NCBI GenBank assembly: GCA_007827375.1
Contig: VISH01000002.1
Coordinates: 3,931,001 to 3,995,000 of the forward strand
Length of the DNA: 64,000 nucleotides
From: Alteromonadaceae bacterium 2753L.S.0a.02
GTDB lineage: Bacteria; Pseudomonadota; Gammaproteobacteria; Pseudomonadales; Cellvibrionaceae
Direction of reading: 5' to 3'
Shown in pieces: positions 8,733 through 16,524 of this stretch. Under the pieces are notes generated by a model. It made no database searches. It was given only the letters and a program-made list of their open reading frames with translations, and was not told the origin of the DNA. The first letter of the stretch is position 1; each line of letters opens with the position of its first letter. Both the position numbers and the translations under genes were made by a program.

Positions 8733-9974
8733 CTATTTATTCTCAGAAGGTGTTGTCGCCACTGGCGTATAAAGCGGATCAAACATCTTTTTAATGACGG
8801 GGGCAGAGCTGTTACGGTGTAAAACTTCGGACAAATCGCAATTAGTCCCGCCATCAATACACCAACTGCCGGGTTGAAAAATCGTTTGCTTATTTTCCTT
8901 ATGACGGTATTGCGATACCGCATAGTACACCAACCGCCGCGATCGGTTCAGACTGCCCAGTGGTTCCCAGGCGTCAACACCATTCCAGGGGTTCATTGAA
9001 AGGTTTTCACAAAAACTGTTCTGGGCCTTGGTATTGAACGTTTGTGATGGTATATGAATTTTCGCAATGGGAATAAACGGCGATTCCTGTTGCGACCATT
9101 CCACGGTAGCATCATCCAACGGCATATTCGCGCCAGGTTTGCGTTCCTGAACCATAAAATCGAAACAGGCAGCATTGTTTTTTAAACTCTGCTGCATGGC
9201 CGTAGTCAGGTAATCGGTATTCCCGGTATCAACGGTGTTATAAAATGTCATGCCATCGCAGGGGCGCGCAGAAAACTTTAACGCAATATCTCCGAGCCGG
9301 TAGGGCGTCATTGAATAATATTGCGGTTGCAGTGGGTTATTAATTTTTGCAGAGACGGTTTCGGTGGCAAGCAACAGTCGCTTGGGGTGCAGCCTCGGTG
9401 GAAAAAAGCTGATAAACCAGCGGGTACGATGTAGTTTCGCCAGGTACTTCATATCATCCACGTAATCGAAAATATTGCGATGAAAAAATACCGGCATATT
9501 GGTCATCACAAAATCCTGGGTGGCGGGCCCGGGTAGTTCCGCAGCGATAGGCTCACCGCTAACCTGCATCACTTTAATCGCCATGCCGCGCGCATCAGGT
9601 TTTTTGTCGGGCTGAACCGTCATATCGCCATTGGAAAAACGTATCCAGGCCGGGTATTCCCGCGCTGGTTGCGCAAAAACACTCGCGCGAAAATGGTCGG
9701 GAATATCGCCATTTACCGTGAAGGTGGCACGCAAACAGCCAGTGGCTTTTGCGTGAGCATCTCGACGAAAAGGCGCACCGTTTATCTTTTCCGCATTCTT
9801 TGATATTTCGCGCCCATAGCCTATCGCCTTGATGATCGCCTGCTCTTCCTGATCGGAGATGCTCATGCCGAGTTTGTCGATTTGCCCTACTGGGCTTTCT
9901 GCATAGCTGCTTGTTAATACCGCAGAACAGCCAAACGCTGCAATGCACAACAATCTATTCCTATGTACTCTCAT
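8733..9974 (-). CDS. Secreted catalase-like haem protein
   Basis: A 413-residue protein with a signal peptide (LLCIAAFGCSAVLTSSYAE). It belongs to the short catalase-like family: it keeps the distal histidine context RRDAHAKATGCLRA, the ARGMAIKV stretch and the distal asparagine context TNMPVFFHRN. A tyrosine in YYSMTPYRLGD may be the haem ligand. True catalases are longer and usually cytoplasmic; short relatives include allene oxide synthases and other hydroperoxide-converting enzymes. It is the last gene of an operon with a di-haem cytochrome (4-nt ATGA overlap) and a lipase. I infer a role in handling organic hydroperoxides or peroxide in the periplasm. Confidence 0.85.
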   Translation of the reverse strand: MRVHRNRLLCIAAFGCSAVLTSSYAESPVGQIDKLGMSISDQEEQAIIKAIGYGREISKNAEKINGAPFRRDAHAKATGCLRATFTVNGDIPDHFRASVFAQPAREYPAWIRFSNGDMTVQPDKKPDARGMAIKVMQVSGEPIAAELPGPATQDFVMTNMPVFFHRNIFDYVDDMKYLAKLHRTRWFISFFPPRLHPKRLLLATETVSAKINNPLQPQYYSMTPYRLGDIALKFSARPCDGMTFYNTVDTGNTDYLTTAMQQSLKNNAACFDFMVQERKPGANMPLDDATVEWSQQESPFIPIAKIHIPSQTFNTKAQNSFCENLSMNPWNGVDAWEPLGSLNRSRRLVYYAVSQYRHKENKQTIFQPGSWCIDGGTNCDLSEVLHRNSSAPVIKKMFDPLYTPVATTPSENK

Positions 9975-12103
9975 ATTTCCGCCCCACTTGTGGTTCTGCT
10001 AAAACTCACAGCGTGACGTAAATGCGAGTTATTGCATGCAGCATCGCTCCAATCCGATGGCGGTGGCGCAGTGTACTGCGCCCAATTCTGTGGGTCTCCT
10101 TCAAGGACATCACTAAAATCGGGGTTGCCCATAATTTTTAAATATTCCAACAGCTGGTACTTTTGTTGCTCGCTGAAGCGCGGCCCAATGCGACCCGGCA
10201 TGTCGGTATCCGTAAATAAATGACCGCTGTTGTGGTTACCGCTTATCGTTGTATCGAGTTTAAAACTGCCGCTGTGAAACTCGGTGGTATACCCAAGATG
10301 TTGCGGGTCATATTCCCGGTTGCCGACATAAAAAGTTTTCGGTCGTTCGGCCAATGACGATAATAAATGGTAAATGGTGGGTACTGAGCCATTGTGTAAA
10401 AACGGTGGGGTAGTCCAAACGCCGTGCAAAGGCCGGGATTTATACGCGCGTTTGTTTTCAATACGAAAAGGTACATTTAAACCGTCGTAGGCAGCAACCT
10501 TTTCTCCAGTTACATCCCAGCGCCTATAGCTTAGCGGTACCAGTTCATTTAGCAGCACTTGTAAACCCTGACCGGCGCTTACAGGGGGCGCGTCGGCCAA
10601 GAGTTTTTTTGCATTGTATTTATTGTTAAGAAAATTATCGGCCAGTTTGGTATCGGTAGCGATGGTATCTATGTCCACCCAGGGGATTGCCCACATTTTA
10701 GTGCGCCAATCTTTTCGGAAATAGCGGCCGTTTTTCTCCAGCACATCGCCGGCCATATCCCACTGCCAATTCACGGCAATTTGGCCTGCCATTTCCGGGT
10801 GCTTTTCATCGGCAATAGGCCACAGGTAAGGCTCTGTGATGTGTGGCCCATGACATTGCTGACAGTGATCTGCAAACAACTGCTTGCCGGCTCTTGCCTT
10901 AGTAAGATTAATTTCACCCAGAATGGCTTCTGGCCATTTTGGCGGTTTTAAGGTACGCAACAAGCCTTCCGCGCAATGTAAACCATCGATATCCACCAGC
11001 GACTGTGCAAATGCTTCACCGCTTAGCAATTTGCCTTTGGCATCCACCAGTTTTATAGGGGCCAAAACACCCAGGCTTTCCCCCATATTGCGGGCCATGG
11101 CCTGATTGGTAAAACCGGTGTACTGCACCCAATCGAAACGCCAGATATCCCAAATAAAAGGGTAGCTCGCTGGGGCATCGGCAGGGTGATAGTTATCAGG
11201 CTCGTCGAGGTCGAACCCAAACACCACATTGCCTATACGACCCACAGCATCGGTTCTACCACGCCCCTCCTCTACGGGGCTGTATTTTTTAGCTCCGGCC
11301 GTTGCCGAAAACCCGCGTAGCTTTTTGGCAAATGCCCACAGCGATTCGTTTAAGGCATCGCGAGCTTTTTTATCATTCCCGACCAGTCGCGTTGCAAAGC
11401 GATCCCACTTTGCCGGGTTTAGCAGCGTTTCGAATACTGCTGCACCGAGGGTCGTTATAAATTCACCGCGTCGAGCGTTGGGAATACTTTGCACGGCTTG
11501 GCCACCATCGACGCGCATAGCAACACCCTTGTAATGCAACTCACCCGTGTGGCAGGTAGCGCAACCGATATCGAGATTCTCCTCGCCGCTGACAGGGTCT
11601 ATATGACGCCCCAAGCCAACCGGTAGATTGCCGGGGTTGATGCTGCTCGGGCGCTGGCCTGGTGCGACGATAAAGCCCCAGCCACGCATATTTTCCGCCG
11701 AGGCAAAACGTTCTGTAGAGAGCGGTAATTCGAGATTAATAAACCAGTCGTACCTCAAACCCAGTAATTCGGTACCCTGTGGTGTGTAATAAAAACTCTG
11801 TCGCTGTTGTTCCGTCCAACCGTTGTTGAGATAAACCAGTTTATGAATAGTTTCGTGCGTGAGCTTGGGCTGTAAGTATTGTTTGAGTTTATGAAAACCA
11901 AACACCGCCACAAGGCACGCAATAAGCGCGACGCGCAGCCAGTGTGGGCCCACGGCACGCCACAAGTTGGTTAACGCACGGAGCAGATTGACAAACCAGG
12001 GATACAAGCGATTGACAAACAAACCACGCACCCAGGTGTAAATGTGTTTAAAGATATTTAGAACAAACAGAAACCAACTTCGCGGCACAGAAAATCCAGA
12101 CAT
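9971..12103 (-). CDS. Membrane-anchored di-haem cytochrome c, MauG/RoxA/10S-DOX type
   Basis: A 710-residue protein with an N-terminal membrane anchor (WLRVALIACLVAVFGFHKL) and two haem c motifs, CATCH around residue 186 and CQQCH around residue 415, so it is exported to the periplasm. The C-terminal segment FLHNGSVPTIYHLLSSLAE matches the di-haem peroxidase superfamily that includes rubber oxygenase RoxA and the Pseudomonas oleate 10S-dioxygenase. Typical di-haem cytochrome c peroxidases are about 330 residues, so this long form fits the oxygenase branch better. It sits between a lipase gene and a catalase-like gene in one operon. The reaction is unproven. Confidence 0.82.
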   Translation of the reverse strand: MSGFSVPRSWFLFVLNIFKHIYTWVRGLFVNRLYPWFVNLLRALTNLWRAVGPHWLRVALIACLVAVFGFHKLKQYLQPKLTHETIHKLVYLNNGWTEQQRQSFYYTPQGTELLGLRYDWFINLELPLSTERFASAENMRGWGFIVAPGQRPSSINPGNLPVGLGRHIDPVSGEENLDIGCATCHTGELHYKGVAMRVDGGQAVQSIPNARRGEFITTLGAAVFETLLNPAKWDRFATRLVGNDKKARDALNESLWAFAKKLRGFSATAGAKKYSPVEEGRGRTDAVGRIGNVVFGFDLDEPDNYHPADAPASYPFIWDIWRFDWVQYTGFTNQAMARNMGESLGVLAPIKLVDAKGKLLSGEAFAQSLVDIDGLHCAEGLLRTLKPPKWPEAILGEINLTKARAGKQLFADHCQQCHGPHITEPYLWPIADEKHPEMAGQIAVNWQWDMAGDVLEKNGRYFRKDWRTKMWAIPWVDIDTIATDTKLADNFLNNKYNAKKLLADAPPVSAGQGLQVLLNELVPLSYRRWDVTGEKVAAYDGLNVPFRIENKRAYKSRPLHGVWTTPPFLHNGSVPTIYHLLSSLAERPKTFYVGNREYDPQHLGYTTEFHSGSFKLDTTISGNHNSGHLFTDTDMPGRIGPRFSEQQKYQLLEYLKIMGNPDFSDVLEGDPQNWAQYTAPPPSDWSDAACNNSHLRHAVSFSRTTSGAEI

Positions 12104-12176
12104 TGTGATTCCTTATTCCCCCAGCGATATCAACAATTATCCCGATCTGATCTATCGATGGGTAATTGGAAGGCGT

Positions 12177-12998
12177 TTAGTAATATTTGCTGCGATCCTG
12201 GTAGGAAACGACGACCGCTTTTAGTAATTTTGATTTTATATTACGCAAGTAATTTTTCATTAAGTGGGCTTCAATACTTTCGTGCCCCAGGCTCTTCCAG
12301 AACTCCCCAAGCGATGCCTGTTCTGCGCGTTTTTCTTTCAAGAAACAATAATAACTCTGCTCGAGCAGCACGATTTCCTGGCCGAAATGTTCATAGCCGC
12401 CATGCAATTCATCGATCAGGTCCAGCGGCGGAACCATAGGCACCAAATCGTCTTCGTCCACCACCCGAAATAAGGGTAAAAAATTATATTTTTCAACACC
12501 TTTTTTGTTGGTGATTTTTGGCTGACCAAAATTATAGGAAGGGCCGATGCTGAAACCGTCTTCATGAAAATACATCATTAACAAGGTAGCAATAGCCGCC
12601 CCTAAGCTGTGCCCGGTAAAAATTAATTGGTAGTCGGAGATAAGCTTGTCGTGAATTCGCTGATAGATGTGCCAGGCATCTTCATCGAAACCGCGATGCA
12701 CCCAGATACCCAGTTTCTTATTACTGCATTCCAGATAATCCGCATCTTCGCGGGCGTTCGCCAAATTGCAAGTTCCTCGAACCGACACCACTTGGCGCTT
12801 GTTGGCATGATCTGTCTCGATAAAATACTGAACATCGTCATCAGTAGTATTAATAATCGTAGCGTTGGGTAATTGCGCCTGAATTTCACTAGCCGGTTTG
12901 TAAGCCAGTGCTGCCCGTTTGGCGTACCAGTCGATAAGTGAAAACAAATCAGAAACTTCAGGGTTCTTCATCTGCTCAGCGGGCCTTCGTTTATGCAT
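12177..12998 (-). CDS. Class 3 lipase-family hydrolase
   Basis: A 273-residue alpha/beta hydrolase of the fungal-type lipase class 3 family. The nucleophile elbow is FTGHSLGAAIATLL near residue 147. An aspartate in VVDEDDLVPMVPP and a histidine in HGGYEHFGQE complete a plausible triad. No signal peptide is seen, so it is cytoplasmic or exported in another way. The ATG at 12971 (residue 10) is an alternative start. It is the first gene of the lipase, cytochrome, catalase-like operon; 73 nt separate it from the cytochrome gene. Free fatty acid released from lipid is a plausible product and could feed the next two enzymes. Confidence 0.85.
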   Translation of the reverse strand: MHKRRPAEQMKNPEVSDLFSLIDWYAKRAALAYKPASEIQAQLPNATIINTTDDDVQYFIETDHANKRQVVSVRGTCNLANAREDADYLECSNKKLGIWVHRGFDEDAWHIYQRIHDKLISDYQLIFTGHSLGAAIATLLMMYFHEDGFSIGPSYNFGQPKITNKKGVEKYNFLPLFRVVDEDDLVPMVPPLDLIDELHGGYEHFGQEIVLLEQSYYCFLKEKRAEQASLGEFWKSLGHESIEAHLMKNYLRNIKSKLLKAVVVSYQDRSKYY

Positions 12999-13157
12999 CC
13001 AGTTAAGCGTAGAACACCCAGCGAAAGAACCCTAGTTTTAATGGCTGACTGAGGCGCTTTTTTTTAGTCATACGCTATAGTTAACGCGTAACACTTTTTG
13101 TGGAGTGGGTGAATACGCGCCAATTATTGGCGCGATAACCCACAAGAATGGCACGGA

Positions 13158-15128
13158 ATGCATACTGGAAACAGCTTCCAACCCAATTGGTTTGCCATGT
13201 CGTTAGCGTTATTCCTTAAAATCTGCCAGGCTAAGTTGCATTGCCCGATGTTGCTTCGCGTTGCCCTATTTGTCGCCTTATCAATTAATGTATGCGCTGC
13301 AAGTGGCCATGTTATTGATGTTGGAAACGCGGAAGATGGCAGCCAGAGCACGGGCCTGGAAGAGATCTTTCACGACGAATTCGACAGCAAAAGCCTGCAT
13401 GACGTGCTGTTAAGCTACGACCGGGGAGAGTTTACCCCGCTGCATACCGCCGGCTCCACGGGCTTGAAAAAAGGCGCGTTCTGGTCGCATTTCGCGCTAA
13501 GAAACACGACTGACCAAACACTAAAGCTCAATCTGGAATATATTGATCATCAGCTAATCGCTCTCGAAGCTTATGATCGCCCGCTAAATACCGGCAGCTA
13601 CCGCAAAATTGCCGACCCATCTCTTGCCAAACCCTTTTCACACCGCCCCGTGCTGCACAACCGTTTTGTTGTGGTTTTGAATTTAGCGCCTTACGAAACA
13701 CGCGAGCTGTTTGTGAAATACAGTTCCGACAAAATGGGTTTTGTGTTTCCCAGCATGCGCATCTGGCAACCGGAGAAACTCATTGCCAGACACACGCAGG
13801 AAACCAGTGGCATGGCCTTCTTGTTTGGTGGTTTTTTTCTTATGTCGATATTCGCGCTGGTCGCGGGTTTCGCCACTAAAGAAAAAACGTTTTACGCCTA
13901 TTCGGTATATTCCATTTCAAAAATAAGTGTTTGGGCAACTATATTAGGCTACACGCATCAGTACATTCTCCAGAATAATTATCACTGGAGTTATATGTCG
14001 ATCAGTGGCGCAGTTACGATATTTTTCGGGTTATTTTTTGCAAGAGTTTTTTTACAGACACGTAAGTACACCCCCAAGCTCGACTACGTGTTGTTGTTTA
14101 TGATGGCAAATGCGGTTTTTTTATTATTTACCGGTTTGCTCAAAGAGACCCCGCTCACTATTATCTCCATCACCATCGCACTTTTGCTGTACCCGGTTTT
14201 GGCGGTGATAGGCATACTTCGCTGGCGACAAGGTTTAAACGGCGCCGCGGTATTTACGTTTGCCTGGAGCCTGCTGATATTTGGCCTGGTGGTACAGGCG
14301 CTGCGGGATATGGGCTTAGTGCAGCATAATATTCTTAATTATTACTGGCCTGCCGTGGCATCCTTTTGGGAAATGTTAGTGATAATGGCCGCCATGGGTA
14401 TAAAGGTAGAAACCCTGCGCACCCAAAAAGAATTCGCGGAGCAACGCTATCGCACCCACCTGGAGCAATCCAAAATTGAATTGGAAGGCCTAGTTCACGA
14501 ACGCACCAAGGCGCTCGCAGAAGCCAAACAACAAGCCGAACATGAAGCCCGCACCGATGCGCTAACCGGCATTCACAATCGACGCAGCTTTTTTATTGAA
14601 AGTAACATCCTGCTGGAAAAGGCGAAGCTTCATAACAGAGCCTTGAGTATGCTCATGCTGGATATAGATTACTTCAAGAAAATTAACGATAACTACGGGC
14701 ACGGTGTTGGCGATCAAACCCTAATCGCTTTTAGTAAAACCCTCGAAAGAATTATTCGCGGCAATGATATTTTCGGGCGCGTTGGCGGCGAGGAGTTTGC
14801 GCTGCTTCTGAGCGACGACACCCACGGCGCAGTGGAATTGGCGGAACGCCTGCGTGAAGCAATCACTACCATCAGAGTTGCCACGCCCGAAGGTGAATTA
14901 TCACTCAGCGCCAGTATTGGATTGGCGCACTTCGACGCGGAAGACTCCCTAGAAACCCTACTCATGAAAGCCGATAACGCCCTCTATGCGGCCAAAGAAA
15001 AAGGTAGAAACTGTGTGGTGGAACTTGCCTGCCCACTTTCTCAAAACCCCAGCAGTGCAGCACCCGAGGAAAAAAATAAGACATCAATCGCAGCCGGTGA
15101 TATTCAGGCCGGGCAAAACGGAGTTTAG
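13158..15128 (+). CDS. Diguanylate cyclase with 7TMR-DISM sensor
   Basis: A 656-residue membrane enzyme that should make cyclic di-GMP from two GTP. The N-terminal part carries an export signal and a periplasmic 7TMR-DISM extracellular domain (about 60-210, with FWSHFALRNTTDQTLKLNLEY-like sequence), then seven membrane helices (about 215-410), a short coiled coil (RTKALAEAKQQAEHEA) and a GGDEF domain. The active site reads GRVGGEEFALLL, and the inhibitory RxxD site (RGND) stands five residues before it, so product inhibition is expected. Internal methionines at 13197 and 13248 could also be starts; the last would begin a classical signal peptide. Genes for secreted proteins follow. Confidence 0.93.
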   Translation: MHTGNSFQPNWFAMSLALFLKICQAKLHCPMLLRVALFVALSINVCAASGHVIDVGNAEDGSQSTGLEEIFHDEFDSKSLHDVLLSYDRGEFTPLHTAGSTGLKKGAFWSHFALRNTTDQTLKLNLEYIDHQLIALEAYDRPLNTGSYRKIADPSLAKPFSHRPVLHNRFVVVLNLAPYETRELFVKYSSDKMGFVFPSMRIWQPEKLIARHTQETSGMAFLFGGFFLMSIFALVAGFATKEKTFYAYSVYSISKISVWATILGYTHQYILQNNYHWSYMSISGAVTIFFGLFFARVFLQTRKYTPKLDYVLLFMMANAVFLLFTGLLKETPLTIISITIALLLYPVLAVIGILRWRQGLNGAAVFTFAWSLLIFGLVVQALRDMGLVQHNILNYYWPAVASFWEMLVIMAAMGIKVETLRTQKEFAEQRYRTHLEQSKIELEGLVHERTKALAEAKQQAEHEARTDALTGIHNRRSFFIESNILLEKAKLHNRALSMLMLDIDYFKKINDNYGHGVGDQTLIAFSKTLERIIRGNDIFGRVGGEEFALLLSDDTHGAVELAERLREAITTIRVATPEGELSLSASIGLAHFDAEDSLETLLMKADNALYAAKEKGRNCVVELACPLSQNPSSAAPEEKNKTSIAAGDIQAGQNGV

Positions 15129-15226
15129 GAATTCTTAAAACCCACAGAGCAACGCGAATATTTGAGAACGCGCGCAAGGCGCTGAGAATTTTAAGGCGTC
15201 TATACTTTTGTGCACGTGGACACGGA

Positions 15227-15261
15227 AACCCACTTTTGCGATAAACCAGACAAGTGGGGTT
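15227..15261 (+). promoter_or_regulatory. Leader hairpin covering the ribosome binding site
   Basis: AACCCACTT (15227-15235) can pair with AAGTGGGGTT (15252-15261, one bulged G), closing a 16-nt loop. The GTGGGG arm is the ribosome binding site of the CAP-domain gene, 3-8 nt before its ATG, so the hairpin would hide it. Folding is judged by eye. Confidence 0.4.
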
Positions 15262-15264
15262 CAC

Positions 15265-16173
15265 ATGCAATACAGCAATACATTTTTCGTCAAAGCGGCA
15301 AAATGGCTCGTAATGCCAGCAGTGATTATAAGCACAGTTTCCTGCGGCGGTTCGTCAGGCTCTGGCGATGGCCCCGAAGTGCAACCCACGGCAATTCCCA
15401 CTCAGCAACCCACAATTCAGCCAACCGCAGAACCCGGCAACGAAGCCACTACGCAACTGGATTGCGGCTCGATGAGCGGCGCCATTGTGGCCAACCATTT
15501 GAATGACGCTGCAAAAGCGTACTTGCTGTGTAAACACAATGAAAGCCGCTCCCAAATTGCCCTGGGCAATTTTATGGGGCTGTACGGTAACTTTGCAGTT
15601 GCCACCGATATGAAACGTCTGCAATGGGATGCCAAGCTAGAAACTGTAGCGCAAAATTGGGCGAATCAATGCCAGTGGCAGCACAACAGCAATCGCGCCA
15701 CTGAATACAACGCGTTGAGCCCAACAGATATTAACGGTAACCCAATTGCGGGGTCAGAAAGTGTGGGAGAAAACTTGGCTTACTTTGCATCTTCCGCACT
15801 CACGGCAGCCAGCCTGGAATATGCCCTTAGTGGTTATAAGGCCTGGGTTGATGAAGGCCAGGATTATTCCATGGGCGCCTTTAATGTTAGCGACTTTTGC
15901 GACAATGAACCCTGCGGCCATTTTACCCAGGTGATTTGGGCAAACACTTACAAGGTGGGCTGCGCTGTAAATTATTGCGCGGCGGGCACGGTTTCCAGTT
16001 TGGCCAGTACCTACCTGGTGTGCGATTACGCCAGCGCAGGAAATTACATTGGGCAAATGCCTTATGCAACGGGAAGCGTTGCGAGCGAGGTGTGCTCTAC
16101 CGCCGACACCGGGCAAAGCGTTTGCAACAACGGTTTAACTCAAGCCAGCGACTACCAAAGCGGACTGCCCTAA
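15265..16173 (+). CDS. CAP-domain (SCP/PR1-like) lipoprotein
   Basis: A 302-residue exported protein starting at the ATG that gives a signal sequence ending in a lipobox-like IISTVSCGG; the longer upstream reading has no signal and is less likely. A Pro/Thr/Gln-rich spacer (about 30-60) leads to a CAP domain with HNESRSQ, LQWDAKLETVAQNWANQC, GENLAYF, the signature HFTQVIWANTYKVGCAVNYC and VCDYASAGNY. CAP proteins are secreted; several bind sterols or lipids, and the bacterial role is mostly unknown. It lies between the cyclic di-GMP synthase and the GH9 lipoprotein, all on one strand. Confidence 0.88.
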   Translation: MQYSNTFFVKAAKWLVMPAVIISTVSCGGSSGSGDGPEVQPTAIPTQQPTIQPTAEPGNEATTQLDCGSMSGAIVANHLNDAAKAYLLCKHNESRSQIALGNFMGLYGNFAVATDMKRLQWDAKLETVAQNWANQCQWQHNSNRATEYNALSPTDINGNPIAGSESVGENLAYFASSALTAASLEYALSGYKAWVDEGQDYSMGAFNVSDFCDNEPCGHFTQVIWANTYKVGCAVNYCAAGTVSSLASTYLVCDYASAGNYIGQMPYATGSVASEVCSTADTGQSVCNNGLTQASDYQSGLP

Positions 16174-16422
16174 TTAACAGCCCGCAATAATAAACATCAT
16201 AAAAGCCGCGTTGCCCACAGCTGGGGCCGTCCACACGTGGCTTCTCAGTAGCTTATCGTTAGATGAATTTTGAAACTCACGTCACCTTTTAACACTTCTT
16301 TACACGAAAGCAGCCTCGATTCGCTCAGCAGGCGACATAAACCGGTAATTTACCCAGAATTAAATCGCCAAGCGCAGTAGCATCTTTTCTCGAAAATAAA
16401 ATTGCGCGTAACCCGAACCGGG

Positions 16423-16520
16423 AACACGCCAAGGAGTAACAATCCCCATCCGGAAGGGAGCAGTGCAGCAAGCGGCATAATCGACAACACCTTGTGTTGT
16501 CGGTGTTAGAACAATGGGGA
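16423..16520 (+). promoter_or_regulatory. Candidate structured leader with anti-Shine-Dalgarno before GH9 gene
   Basis: The leader contains TCCCCAT (16443-16449), exactly complementary to ATGGGGA (16514-16520), the ribosome binding site of the GH9 gene. The same TCCC can pair instead with GGGA (16556 minus 100, that is 16456-16459) across a CCGGAAGG loop. A perfect 9-bp hairpin, CGACAACAC-CTT-GTGTTGTCG (16482-16502), lies between, and AACAC (16423-16427) can pair with GTGTT (16503-16507). Two exclusive pairings of one arm suggest a translational switch, perhaps a riboswitch. It matches no riboswitch consensus I can recall. Confidence 0.4.
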
Positions 16521-16524
16521 CAAA

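Noticed and set aside
16440..16475. Signal recognition particle RNA
   Set aside because: ATCCGGAAGGGAGCAG resembles the SRP RNA apical loop, but the flanks lack the long complementary arms and the segment sits tightly before a coding gene.
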